From SIG587 sp045544035 (GTDB lineage: Bacteria; Bacillota; Clostridia; Oscillospirales; Acutalibacteraceae): a DNA stretch of 64,000 nucleotides. The notes under the pieces were generated by a model, which worked only from the letters and a program-made list of their open reading frames with translations, had not been told where the DNA came from and did not search any database. A program made the translations under genes and the position numbers. The first letter of the stretch is position 1. The number at the start of each line of letters is the position of its first letter. The stretch covers positions 29,263-93,262 of the forward strand of contig JAZPYE010000011.1 in the NCBI GenBank assembly GCA_045544035.1. Direction: 5' to 3'. This document shows, in pieces, positions 17,746 to 27,195 of the stretch.

Positions 17746-17908
17746 GCTTGCAGGAAAAGTTTTTAACTGCCGAAGGAGTAACACTCTCAGGCTTCCCATT
17801 CGGGATGAGGACTGTAAGCTGACATAACTTTGGAGAATCCCATTAAATTGGGTGCCGAAGGTGCAAAGCGATTTTACGCTAATCTCTCAGGCAAAAGGAC
17901 AAAGTCAA
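17746..17908 (+). promoter_or_regulatory. Tandem glycine riboswitch
   Basis: Two glycine aptamers in a row. The first contains CTGCCGAAGGAGTAA and ACTCTCAGGC; the second contains GGTGCCGAAGGTGCAAAGC and CTCTCAGGCAAAAGGAC. These are the invariant cores of the class. A terminator follows, so glycine decides whether the symporter gene is transcribed. Confidence 0.93.
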
Positions 17909-17938
17909 TGCTTTTTCTTTTATGTTTGTATTATTAGT

Positions 17939-17972
17939 GGTTTGCGTTTTGCGCAGACCATTTTTTATTTTT
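17939..17972 (+). terminator. Expression-platform terminator of the glycine riboswitch
   Basis: GGTTTGCG (17939-17946) pairs with CGCAGACC (17952-17959), then ATTTTTTATTTTT, ending 12 bp before the symporter start. Confidence 0.75.
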
Positions 17973-17983
17973 CAGGAGGAAGT

Positions 17984-19534
17984 ATGGAAGCAATTATTGA
18001 AAAAATCACAGAAATCAACAGCGCGGTTAACGGTGTTGTTTGGGGAATTCCCGGTCTTGTGCTGCTTATTGGCACGGGTATTATCCTCACCCTCGTTACC
18101 AAGGTTTTTCAGGTGTCACGCATTGGACATTGGTGGAAAAACACAATTGGCAGTCTTTTTAAAAAGGATGTTATTTCCCACAGCAAGGAAAAGGGTTCAA
18201 TTTCTCCCTTCCAGGCCTTGTGCACAGCGCTTGCAGCAACGGTTGGTACCGGTAATATTGCCGGTGTTGCCGCAGCAATTTGCATTGGCGGTGCAGGTGC
18301 AGTTTTTTGGATGTGGGTTGCCGCATTCTTTGGTATGATGACAAACTATTCCGAAAATGTGCTTGGTATGTATTTCCGCCGCAAAAACGCAAACGGCGAA
18401 TGGTCGGGCGGTGCAATGTACTATCTTAAAGATGGTCTTGGCAACAAAAAAGGCTGTAAGTGGATTGGCACCGTTTTAGCCATTTTGTTCTCAATCTTTA
18501 CAATGCTTGCCTCCTTCGGTATTGGTAGCATGGGTCAGGTTAACAAAATTGTCGCAAACGTTGCAGTTGCATTTGATGTTAAGGCTCTTTCTTCCATCAC
18601 TGTTTTCGGCGATGTTTCTCTTTACAACCTTATTATAGGTATTGTTATTATGGCACTTACCGCACTTATCACTTTAGGCGGTCTTAAAAGAATTGCAAGC
18701 GTTGCAGAAAAAATTGTGCCCTTCATGGTGGTGCTTTTTATTGCTGGAAGTCTTGTAATTATCGGCATTAACTATCAGTCAATCATTCCTGCCTTTAAGG
18801 CAATTTTTGTTAACGCATTTAAGCCCGAAGCCTTTGTGGGCGGCGGTATTGGCGGTGTTATCATTGCAATGACCAACGGTTTTAAGCGCGGTGTTTTCTC
18901 AAACGAAGCAGGTCTTGGCTCCTCGGTTATGGTTCACTCAAACTCAAATATTAAAGAGCCTGTAAAACAGGGTATGTGGGGCATTTTCGAGGTGTTTGCC
19001 GACACAATGATTGTTTGCACAATGACAGCACTCGTTGTTCTTACCTCAGGCGGTCTCGCAGGAGGCGCATTCAATGTTGAAACAGGTGAAATTGCCCAAG
19101 GTCTTACCGATGCAACACTTGTTGCAGGTGCCTTTAACGAGGTTTTCCATTGGGGTAACATTGGTCAAAAGTTCATTGCCATTGCAATGTTCCTCTTTGC
19201 CTTCACCACCGTTCTCGGTTGGTCACACTATGGCTCAAAGGCTTGGGAATACCTTTTTGGCTCAAAAACCACCTTCATTTTCCGCATTATTCACGTTATC
19301 ACCGTTATTTTCGGTGCCGTGCTCTCCTCCTCCCTCGCTTGGGATATTTCAGACACCTTTAACGGTCTTATGATGATTCCGAACCTCATAGGCGTTCTTG
19401 TTCTGGCTCCCCTGGTTATGAAGATTACCAAAAACTACATTGACCGAAATGTTAAGAAAAAAGAAGTTAAACCCGTTGTATCTTACGATTCAAACATTGA
19501 GGCTGCTTTCGAGCAAAACCTTGATGCTGAATAA
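17984..19534 (+). CDS. alanine/glycine:cation symporter (AGCS family)
   Basis: A 516-residue sodium-coupled amino acid carrier with about eleven hydrophobic segments and the family signature ATVGTGNIAGVAAAI near residue 85. AGCS proteins import alanine or glycine with Na+. The glycine riboswitch directly upstream points to glycine. The ATG at 17984 is chosen because of AGGAGGAAGT just before it; an in-frame ATG at 17852 lies inside the riboswitch and is rejected. Confidence 0.93.
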   Translation: MEAIIEKITEINSAVNGVVWGIPGLVLLIGTGIILTLVTKVFQVSRIGHWWKNTIGSLFKKDVISHSKEKGSISPFQALCTALAATVGTGNIAGVAAAICIGGAGAVFWMWVAAFFGMMTNYSENVLGMYFRRKNANGEWSGGAMYYLKDGLGNKKGCKWIGTVLAILFSIFTMLASFGIGSMGQVNKIVANVAVAFDVKALSSITVFGDVSLYNLIIGIVIMALTALITLGGLKRIASVAEKIVPFMVVLFIAGSLVIIGINYQSIIPAFKAIFVNAFKPEAFVGGGIGGVIIAMTNGFKRGVFSNEAGLGSSVMVHSNSNIKEPVKQGMWGIFEVFADTMIVCTMTALVVLTSGGLAGGAFNVETGEIAQGLTDATLVAGAFNEVFHWGNIGQKFIAIAMFLFAFTTVLGWSHYGSKAWEYLFGSKTTFIFRIIHVITVIFGAVLSSSLAWDISDTFNGLMMIPNLIGVLVLAPLVMKITKNYIDRNVKKKEVKPVVSYDSNIEAAFEQNLDAE

Positions 19535-19543
19535 ATCTCTCTC

Positions 19544-19583
19544 AAAAAGCAAAAGCCGTGGGTTTCCACGGCTTTTGCTTTTT
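19544..19583 (+). terminator. Terminator of the symporter gene
   Basis: An 18-bp stem: 19544-19561 pairs with 19566-19583, loop GTTT, arms ending in A5 and T5. Confidence 0.9.
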
Positions 19584-19608
19584 ATCATATTTTGATTTGT
19601 TTTAAATG

Positions 19609-19637
19609 TTGAAAACGGTTAAGAACCGTGATATAAT
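19609..19637 (+). promoter_or_regulatory. Promoter with an operator-like dyad in its spacer
   Basis: TTGAAA (19609-19614), 17-bp spacer, TATAAT (19632-19637). The spacer is filled by the perfect inverted repeat ACGGTT-AAG-AACCGT (19615-19629), where a repressor would block the promoter. Confidence 0.7.
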
Positions 19638-19699
19638 CAAGGCAATTCCAAAAGCGGTAGGAATTTAAAATTCAAGATTATTACTCTATTAGGTGTTTT

Positions 19700-20203
19700 A
19701 TGAAAATTATTGCTCAATTAGTCGGTTTTTTGGGAATTGTTATCAGCTTCATTATCTACCAGCAAAGGGAAAGAAAAAAGCTTCTTCTTTGGAAGCTGAC
19801 CGCCGATTTAACCTGGATGCTTCATTATGCCCTTCTTGGTGCATTTTCTGCTGTTGCGGTCACATTCATTGGTGTTATGCGTGAGATTGTATATTTAAAC
19901 GAAGGCAAAAAATGGGTAAATAAAAAATTTTGGATTGTTGTTTTTTGCCTGATAAACATTGTGTTTTCTTATTTAACCTGGAATGGTCTTTTCAGCCTTT
20001 TGCCCACAATCGCTTCTCTTATTGCCGTTGTATCCTTTGCAATGCAAAAACCGAAAATCACACGCTTTTTCTCCTTCCCTATTTCGTTTTGTATGATAAT
20101 CTATGATTTTTTCACAGGTTCTATTGCAGGCATTGTGAACGAAGTCTTTACCATTTCTTCCAGCATTATCGGTGTTATAAGACACGATATGAAAAAACGC
20201 TAA
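19700..20203 (+). CDS. YgjV-like membrane protein
   Basis: A 167-residue protein with about five or six hydrophobic segments, including an N-terminal QLVGFLGIVISFIIYQQ and a central LLPTIASLIAVVSFAM. The pattern (YQQR after the first segment, LHYALLGAFSA in the third) resembles the YgjV inner-membrane family, whose biochemical role is not established. A single gene; AGGTG lies upstream of the ATG. Confidence 0.7.
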   Translation: MKIIAQLVGFLGIVISFIIYQQRERKKLLLWKLTADLTWMLHYALLGAFSAVAVTFIGVMREIVYLNEGKKWVNKKFWIVVFCLINIVFSYLTWNGLFSLLPTIASLIAVVSFAMQKPKITRFFSFPISFCMIIYDFFTGSIAGIVNEVFTISSSIIGVIRHDMKKR

Positions 20204-20537
20204 AATTAAACCTTACCAATATATAAAATCTTTGATAATATTTATAAAAACAATTTAAAGATTAAACTTTTCCCAAAATCTTCAAAATATCGATAAAAAG
20301 GTTGTCATTCAGGGTGTTTTATGATAGTACATATCATATGTAGATAATTCCAAAAGGTTTACTTTTGAGGATGGTGAAAAGTTGGTTAAATTATGACAAG
20401 TGTAAAACGAACGCCGGTTTTATAGATACGCTCAAAAGTGTTTATAAAAAAACTCGCTATTATCGGCGCAGATGGATTATTACTTATCACAACAGTAGTT
20501 GTTGTCATTGTTTAAATTTAAAAAAGGATATATAATT
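20204..20537. other. AT-rich intergenic leader of the dockerin gene
   Basis: 334 bp with no convincing gene. It includes the palindromic ATATCATATGTAGATA-like stretch near 20330 and a very hydrophobic short reading frame (GTG near 20440, 25 codons) without a ribosome site. An AAAAAGGA ribosome site precedes the next gene at 20538. I see no recognised RNA. Confidence 0.4.
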
Positions 20538-23500
20538 ATGAAAAAATTTTTATCAGTTTTATTATCAATACTTTTGATAATATCAGTTTGTCAGATAGGG
20601 TTGTTTGGCTTTACTGCAAGTGCGGCAGCAACGAGCGGTTATTATACCTACACCTTTACCAATGAAAAAGCAACCATAACCGGTGTCAACACATATATTA
20701 GCGGTGCAGTGGAAATTCCATCAACCTTGGGTGGCTACCCCGTGGCAAATATAAATTCTGAGGCGTTTGAGGGTTGCACAAACCTTACCTCGGTCACCAT
20801 TCCAGACAGCGTGATAAGTATTGGTTCTAAGGCATTTGAAGGATGCACAAATCTCACCTCCGTCACCATCTCAGACAGCGTAAAGTGGATAGGCGACGGT
20901 GCATTTCACGAGTGCTCAAGCCTTGAAAGCATAACCCTACCCTTCGTGGGTTCTTCAAAAAATGCAAATGGCACGCAGCAAGCTGTGTTTGGTTATATAT
21001 TTGGATATGCTTCATCAAATAGTGAAAGCGGTACAACGAATCAAAAATATTCAAGTAATTCAAGCAAATACTACTATATCCCATCAAGTTTGAAATCGGT
21101 AACTATAACCGATGCTACACAAATCCCCTACGGCGCGTTTTATAATTGTTCTAACATCACTTCAATTTCCATCCCCGACAGTGTGGCGAGTATTGGCGAT
21201 AATGCGTTCTATAATACAAGCGGTTTACAAACGGTGTATTTTGGCGGTTCACCAGAAAAATGGAATACATTAAAAACTAACAGCGGTATTTTGTGTGATA
21301 ATATAATTTATCCAGAGACAACAATAGCGGTGGAAACTTTACCAAGCAAAACGGAATATGTTAAAAACAACGAAACACTTAATCTTACCGGAGGTAAAAT
21401 AAGAATCTCATACAAAGATCAGCAACCGGATATCATTGACATGACCGATTCTAAGGTAACCGTAACAGGATTTGATAATACCAAGATTGGTAAACAAACA
21501 CTTACAGTTACTTATTGCGGAGCATCAACAACCTTCGATATTGAAATTGTTGAAAGGCCACAAAATACTACCGAGTTTGCAGGTGGTAGTGGTACGGTAG
21601 CCAATCCATACCTAATAGAAACTAAAGTACATTTAAATAATGTTCGCAATTATCCTGATGCACATTATAAAATGATAGAAGATATTGTGTTTACAGAATC
21701 TGATTTTGCTAAAGGTGGAGCATTTTATAATAGCGGTGCCGGTTGGGAACCGATAGGTTCAGAAACCACGAATAAATCTTTCACAGGTGTATTTGATGGA
21801 AATGGATACAGTGTAAAAAACATTATTATAAATATTCAATCTGAACAGACTGTTTTCGCCGGTTTATTTAACACCAACAGTGGAATTATTAAAAACTTAG
21901 GTGTAGAAGATGGACATATTTCTATTAAATATGGAAGTGCAGGCGGTGTGTCTGGATGTAATGATAATGGAATTATTGAGAATTGTTTTAATACTTGTGA
22001 TATAAAAACTCAAGATGAAACCGGTTCAATCACATTGGGTGGCATTGTTGGTATAGTGTATGATGGAACTATTAAAAATTGTTATAACACAGGACATATA
22101 TATTCCACAGATTATGCCGGCGGAATAGCTGGCACCAACGCAGGATTAATACAAGATTGTTTTAACACCGGATATATTCGAGCGATAAATGGCGATGATT
22201 CTTATTCGTGTGCTGGTGGAATATCCGGAACAAATCATAATATAATTCGGTCGTGTTACAACGTTGGTTATGTAAAATCCGATGTAACCGAAGGTGCGAT
22301 TTCTGGTCTTCTTGTTGATTTAAATCCAGATGCGAAATTCGTTAATTGCTATTATTTAAACAATGTTAGCTCAGCTGGGGCATATGGCGATAACGGAGCA
22401 ATAAAATGCACTGCCGGACTTTTACAATCACAAACTACATTTAGTGGTTTTGATTTTGAAAATGTTTGGAAAATACCATCGGAATCAAATTATATGTATC
22501 CTGAACTTATTGGAAATAGTATAAATTTCACCAAAAAAGCCCAAAGCTTAAGTATTGTTTCATTACCATATAAAACAGAATATTATGTTAACTTAGAAGA
22601 TTTTGATATAACTGGTGCCAAAATTGCCGGGATTTTTAACGAAGGAACCATTGAAGAAATTACTGTAACACCTTCTATGGCGTCGGGATACGACAAGACT
22701 AAAATTGGGGAACAAACTATCACTATTACTTATAATGAAGAAAGCCTCACTTTTGATGTTACAAATTTAAGTTTGGTATATGATTATAAACTAACAACTG
22801 ATGAAACCATTACATTAGAGTACGAATCAAACAAAGACTTTGATTTTATCATTTCTGATGAAACAACTTCTAAAATAACAAAGGTGTCCTCTAATATTAT
22901 TTCTTCGGGTTCTTCAATTAAAACATCTACAGCCACCATTTCTCCGTTAAAACCCGGTTATGTGATTGTACGCGCAGTAGATAAAACAGGAAATGTGCTT
23001 TTTAAATCATTGCTGCTTATTGAAGAAGGCAACCACAAGATGGAGTTAATTGAAACCATAAAACAAGCAAACTGCACACAAGCAGGAGAAGAAAAATACG
23101 TATGTGCTTTTTGTGGTTTTATAGAAAAACGATTTCCGAGTGCCATCGGTCACAAAGAGGTAATTAATAATAAAGTTAATCCAACTTGTTCTAAAACCGG
23201 TTTAACCGAAGGAAAACATTGCTCTCGTTGTGAAAAAGTGCTGATAAAGCAAGAAGTTATCGATGCAACCGGGGTGCATATTTGGGACAAAGGCACCACT
23301 GATAAGAGAGGAAATATTCTTTATAATTGTAACACCTGCGATGCTACACACAGTAAGAATCTAACATCAATAAAAGTTACCACTAAACCTAATAAATTGA
23401 ACTATTTTGAAGATGAAAATATAGATTTTACGGGAATGGTAATAACTGCATATTATGATGACAAAACAACCGCCGAAATAACGACCTGGTCTGCTGAATA

Positions 23501-24008
23501 TAATATGAACAACGGAAAACAGACTGTAACTGTCGAATATTATGGAAAAACTGATACCTTTGCAATTACTGTAGATTCAAAAGTGCCTTCTACTGTTACT
23601 TCTTCAAAGCACACCATAATTGATGACAAAATTAGTAAGATAACTGCCGGCACAACGGTTACTTCGTTGTTGTCCAGCTTAAATGAAGGTTCTTTTTGTA
23701 AGGTTTATAAAGGCAAGTCTGAGGTTAGTGGCAACACAGCGGTTGGCACGGGTATGGTTGTTAAAATCATGGACGGTAACACTGTAAAAGCAACTTACAC
23801 TATTATAATAACGGGTGACACCAATGGCGATGGCAATATTACTATTACTGATATGATCGCTATTAAAGCTCACGTGCTTAAAAAGTCTACTTTGACCGAT
23901 ATATATGCAACAGCAGCTGATACTAATGGAGATAATGGCATTTCTATTACCGACTTTATTCAAGTAAAAGCTAAGATACTCGGTAAAGGTAGTATCACCG
24001 CAAGATAG
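20538..24008 (+). CDS. secreted BspA-type leucine-rich repeat protein with Ig-like, GLUG and dockerin domains
   Basis: 1156 residues. Signal peptide at 1-30 (MKKFLSVLLS... ending TASAAA). BspA-type leucine-rich repeats (AFEGCTNLTSVTIPDSV units) fill about 40-240. Three Ig-like domains of the Big_3 kind begin with LPSKTEYV near 260, LPYKTEYYV near 675 and KLNYFEDENIDFTG near 960. GLUG-like repeats (GGIAGTN, CYNTGH) lie at about 455-600. The C-terminus (about 1095-1150) is a dockerin type I pair of Ca2+ loops, GDTNGDGNITITD and ADTNGDNGISITD. It is followed 11 bp later by a cohesin gene, so it is probably held on the cell surface by it. The ligand of the repeats is unknown. Confidence 0.85.
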   Translation: MKKFLSVLLSILLIISVCQIGLFGFTASAAATSGYYTYTFTNEKATITGVNTYISGAVEIPSTLGGYPVANINSEAFEGCTNLTSVTIPDSVISIGSKAFEGCTNLTSVTISDSVKWIGDGAFHECSSLESITLPFVGSSKNANGTQQAVFGYIFGYASSNSESGTTNQKYSSNSSKYYYIPSSLKSVTITDATQIPYGAFYNCSNITSISIPDSVASIGDNAFYNTSGLQTVYFGGSPEKWNTLKTNSGILCDNIIYPETTIAVETLPSKTEYVKNNETLNLTGGKIRISYKDQQPDIIDMTDSKVTVTGFDNTKIGKQTLTVTYCGASTTFDIEIVERPQNTTEFAGGSGTVANPYLIETKVHLNNVRNYPDAHYKMIEDIVFTESDFAKGGAFYNSGAGWEPIGSETTNKSFTGVFDGNGYSVKNIIINIQSEQTVFAGLFNTNSGIIKNLGVEDGHISIKYGSAGGVSGCNDNGIIENCFNTCDIKTQDETGSITLGGIVGIVYDGTIKNCYNTGHIYSTDYAGGIAGTNAGLIQDCFNTGYIRAINGDDSYSCAGGISGTNHNIIRSCYNVGYVKSDVTEGAISGLLVDLNPDAKFVNCYYLNNVSSAGAYGDNGAIKCTAGLLQSQTTFSGFDFENVWKIPSESNYMYPELIGNSINFTKKAQSLSIVSLPYKTEYYVNLEDFDITGAKIAGIFNEGTIEEITVTPSMASGYDKTKIGEQTITITYNEESLTFDVTNLSLVYDYKLTTDETITLEYESNKDFDFIISDETTSKITKVSSNIISSGSSIKTSTATISPLKPGYVIVRAVDKTGNVLFKSLLLIEEGNHKMELIETIKQANCTQAGEEKYVCAFCGFIEKRFPSAIGHKEVINNKVNPTCSKTGLTEGKHCSRCEKVLIKQEVIDATGVHIWDKGTTDKRGNILYNCNTCDATHSKNLTSIKVTTKPNKLNYFEDENIDFTGMVITAYYDDKTTAEITTWSAEYNMNNGKQTVTVEYYGKTDTFAITVDSKVPSTVTSSKHTIIDDKISKITAGTTVTSLLSSLNEGSFCKVYKGKSEVSGNTAVGTGMVVKIMDGNTVKATYTIIITGDTNGDGNITITDMIAIKAHVLKKSTLTDIYATAADTNGDNGISITDFIQVKAKILGKGSITAR

Positions 24009-24019
24009 GAAGAAAGAAT

Positions 24020-25234
24020 ATGAAAAAAGCGATTTCAATATTAACCGTTTTTGTTTTATGCTTTGCGTTAATCTTGCCCATGACAGTTTCGGCGGCAAGC
24101 GCAAGCTCAAGTTTGACCGGTCCCGATACCGTTCGCGCTGGGGACACTATCACATTAAGTTTTAACCTTAAAGGTAGCGGTATTTTTGGCGCTTCAGGCA
24201 CGCTGTCTTATGACAGTAGCCAGGTCACCTTGCTTGAAACAACTCAAAATATTGGTTCTCCATGGGTGGTTGAGTTTAACAATAATAATTTTGTTGCTTA
24301 TGATAACAACTTAAGCAACCCTATAAATAGCAATAAAACTTTATTTACTGCTACATTTAAGGTTAAACCTATTACAGCAGGTACTAACATCAAAATCTCT
24401 TATACTGATGTTAAAACTTCTGATGGTAGCGCAGATACCAATCTTGGTACCGTTACATATTCAAAAACTGTCGCTTCTCCTCTTGCAACTGATAACAATC
24501 TTGAAAGTCTTGTCGTAAGTAATGCTACAATATCTCCAGCATTCTCGGCAGGAACAACAAGCTACACTGCTAGCGTTCCTTTTGAGGTATCTAAGCTTAA
24601 TGTCAGCGCTACTGCCGCAGATGGTAAGGCAAAGGTTTCAGTTAATAACCCCACTCTTATTACTAATGAAACAACCGAGGTGACAGTTACTGTAACAGCA
24701 GAAAACGGTGCTAAGAAAACCTATACAATTTCTGTTAACAGGGCGCAGGACCCAAATTACAAAGCAAGTGACAATAATAAACTTTCGGGCATTTCTGTGG
24801 ATGGTTTTTTACTTTCTCCTGCATTTAATACCGATACCACTAGGTATGTAGTTTGGTTGCCTTATGAAACCACCAGTGTAAAAATTAGCGGTTCGGCGGC
24901 AGATGGTAAAGCTTCTGTTGCAGTAGAAGGCGGCGAGAACCTTGCTGCAGGCCAGGATAACCCTGTTAAGGTAATTTGCACTGCTGAAAATGGTGATAAG
25001 AAAGAATACACTGTAATTGTAAAACGCGCAGCAGCACATGATGGTTCTATAGAACAACTTCCCGATGAATCATTAACAAACAAACCGGTTGACACTCAAC
25101 CTAACGATACTACCACAAAAACCAAAGATAGTATTGCTTGGTGGTGGCTACTTATAGTGGGTGTTGGTGCGCTTGCTATTGGTGCAGTTGTAGGATTCTT
25201 TGGAAAAGATATTATTAATAAAATATCTAAATAA
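24020..25234 (+). CDS. membrane-anchored cohesin-domain protein (mini-scaffoldin)
   Basis: 404 residues. Signal peptide at 1-26. A cohesin-like beta domain at about 30-155 (DTVRAGDTITLSFNLKG, GASGTLSYDSSQVTLL). Two cadherin-like beta-sandwich domains follow at about 158-245 and 252-340 (each LSPAF/ISPAF...ENGxKKxYT). Then a Thr-rich linker and one C-terminal membrane helix (about 375-395) with a basic end. Placed just after a dockerin protein, it would bind that dockerin through its single cohesin and tie it to the membrane. Confidence 0.8.
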   Translation: MKKAISILTVFVLCFALILPMTVSAASASSSLTGPDTVRAGDTITLSFNLKGSGIFGASGTLSYDSSQVTLLETTQNIGSPWVVEFNNNNFVAYDNNLSNPINSNKTLFTATFKVKPITAGTNIKISYTDVKTSDGSADTNLGTVTYSKTVASPLATDNNLESLVVSNATISPAFSAGTTSYTASVPFEVSKLNVSATAADGKAKVSVNNPTLITNETTEVTVTVTAENGAKKTYTISVNRAQDPNYKASDNNKLSGISVDGFLLSPAFNTDTTRYVVWLPYETTSVKISGSAADGKASVAVEGGENLAAGQDNPVKVICTAENGDKKEYTVIVKRAAAHDGSIEQLPDESLTNKPVDTQPNDTTTKTKDSIAWWWLLIVGVGALAIGAVVGFFGKDIINKISK

Positions 25235-25317
25235 TATGATTGTTTAGACATTTGTTTTCCATACTCGTTTATTTTCTCTATTTTTATATGCCCCTCGTTA
25301 TATTTTAGCATAAAAAA

Positions 25318-25355
25318 GGTAGACACACGGTTTACATGTGTCTACCTTTATTATT
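25318..25355. terminator. Bidirectional terminator between the cohesin gene and its convergent neighbour
   Basis: GGTAGACACA (25318-25327) pairs with TGTGTCTACC (25337-25346). A-rich before and T-rich after, so it can serve both converging genes. Confidence 0.75.
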
Positions 25356-25369
25356 TCATTTTCCAATGG

Positions 25370-27064
25370 TTATGGTTCAATTTTGTAGGTATCGCCTATT
25401 GCCATCACCGTTATTTTACCGTTTGCATCGGTGTAATATTCAATGCTAACGGTGTCGCCTTCTTCTATAAAGGGGAGTTTATCCCAAAGAGAAATGTCGG
25501 CAACAAAAACTTCCTCGATATTTTCAAGTTTTATATAATATTTTGAATTACCATTAACAACCGCCGTTTCAATACCGACCACCTTTGCGGTAGCAGTAAC
25601 CTTTGAAATATCGGTAGTCGAATTTGCAGATTCGTTTATAATATCGGAATTCTTAAGAAGCCTGATATATTCAGTTTGCGCGCCTTCAAGGGTATCGGCA
25701 ACGCCAACAATTTGATAATTTGAAACCGAAACAAAAGAATATGCCTTTACAAGCCCTGCGCTGTCCTTAAGGCTTATGAAATAGGACGGAATGTTCTCAA
25801 TGTTAACGAGAATCGGGAATGTGGCAACATAACCTTTTTCCTGGATCATACCCTCAGCCGATGCCATTGCAGAATATTCCTCGGCGCCGTTAATCGAAAA
25901 GGTCTTGGCCTCTTTTGTTCGCATATTAACAAGGATAAAACCAATGTTAGATTCATCTCTAACAACCGAGGTAATGCCTGTGTAAAGCCAAACATCATCA
26001 TCAATGGCAAGGTAGTTATAGCCATCGGTTGTGGCAACAACATTCTTTTGAGCGAAAATGGAGTTCCAATAGCCGTTTTGATAAGCGCCCCAAAAATCGG
26101 CCTGCTGAATTAGCATATTTGCGGAATAAACGGTGTCAATCCACTCGGGAACCTCTTTCACCTTATAATCCTTCATTTCGCCTGTGACAGCATTTACTGC
26201 TACAACACCCGTAATATCCTTACCGCCCAAGAAACCGATTGTATAATCATAATAAGAAAGAATCCAATAAGGATTGCCATTGTCATCAATTTCAAAGGTG
26301 GTTTTCTCAAACATTTTTGTAGGGTGTGCAAAACGAACATGGCGCATTAAATCTCGGGCAAAATATTCGCTGGGAGAATATTTCATACCACTTTCAAGTT
26401 CAATTAGCTCGGTATCCTGCGTTGCCATATCAATTTTAACATAGTAAGGAATGCCTTCCTGTTTGTTTACAAACCACTTTAAAACATCGGCATATTCAAG
26501 AGGAGATACACGAACGGGAACCTCTTTGAAGTTTATCTGAGTGTAATAATCAGACACATTAAACTGGGAAACAAGTTCCACCACCTCGCCAATTTTTCTG
26601 CTTCCCAGGCGTGTGGCTGTATCGCGGTCAACAACGGGAATTTTGGAAAGGGGAATTTCAGCAATATCCTTCGAGAAATCGCCCTCGGTGACCGTTAGCA
26701 TCTTTTGATATTTCGCGGCGTTAAACACAGGTGAGGATGAAACGAAAATTGCACCCAAGGCAACAACCACCAAAACAACAGCCGAAATAATTACCATAAG
26801 CAGTTTTTTGCCCTTGATTTTTTTAACAAATTTTTGTGCTTCTTCCTTTTCTACAGACACAGAAAAGGAGCCCGTTTTGAAAATTTTAAAAATACCCCTG
26901 CCTGCTTTAATAATAAGGAAGGAAATGAGGTAAACGGCAATAAGGAAAATTAAAAATGTCCAAAACTCCGGCGATTTTACGTGCAGTGCGGGAAGCATAA
27001 CGTAATAATCCGCCGCACCAAGCAAAAGCGTAATAATTAAAGGTAGGATATACTTTTTAAACAT
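25370..27064 (-). CDS. membrane protein with large extracytoplasmic domain, unknown function
   Basis: 564 residues. Two membrane segments near the N-terminus (about 5-25 and 33-55), a basic loop (EEAQKFVKKIKGKK), a third membrane segment at about 90-110, then some 450 residues predicted outside the cell. The outer part has repeating beta/alpha stretches (YYVKIDMATQDTELIELE; YWILSYYDYTIGF) and ends in an OB-like region (ATAKVVGIETAVV...GDTVSIEYYTD). I do not recognise a named family. A single gene, divergent from the ABC exporter. Confidence 0.7.
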   Translation of the reverse strand: MFKKYILPLIITLLLGAADYYVMLPALHVKSPEFWTFLIFLIAVYLISFLIIKAGRGIFKIFKTGSFSVSVEKEEAQKFVKKIKGKKLLMVIISAVVLVVVALGAIFVSSSPVFNAAKYQKMLTVTEGDFSKDIAEIPLSKIPVVDRDTATRLGSRKIGEVVELVSQFNVSDYYTQINFKEVPVRVSPLEYADVLKWFVNKQEGIPYYVKIDMATQDTELIELESGMKYSPSEYFARDLMRHVRFAHPTKMFEKTTFEIDDNGNPYWILSYYDYTIGFLGGKDITGVVAVNAVTGEMKDYKVKEVPEWIDTVYSANMLIQQADFWGAYQNGYWNSIFAQKNVVATTDGYNYLAIDDDVWLYTGITSVVRDESNIGFILVNMRTKEAKTFSINGAEEYSAMASAEGMIQEKGYVATFPILVNIENIPSYFISLKDSAGLVKAYSFVSVSNYQIVGVADTLEGAQTEYIRLLKNSDIINESANSTTDISKVTATAKVVGIETAVVNGNSKYYIKLENIEEVFVADISLWDKLPFIEEGDTVSIEYYTDANGKITVMAIGDTYKIEP

Positions 27065-27134
27065 AAAACCAACTCCTTATGTAATTAATGTTACCATATT
27101 TTAACTTCAAATTCAATGAACAAATAATGAACTC

Positions 27135-27163
27135 TTGATTTGAGAGCAAAAAAATTATATAAT
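27135..27163 (+). promoter_or_regulatory. Promoter of the ABC exporter gene
   Basis: TTGATT (27135-27140), 17-bp spacer, TATAAT (27158-27163). Confidence 0.7.
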
Positions 27164-27195
27164 TACATTGTATTTATGAATTCTAGGTGATTTAT

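Noticed and set aside
17852..17983. Longer symporter beginning at 17852
   Set aside because: The extra codons lie inside the second glycine aptamer and the terminator.
20370..20534. Short frames ahead of the dockerin gene, including a 25-codon very hydrophobic one from GTG near 20440
   Set aside because: No ribosome site at a usable distance, no conserved start, and base use like the surrounding spacer.
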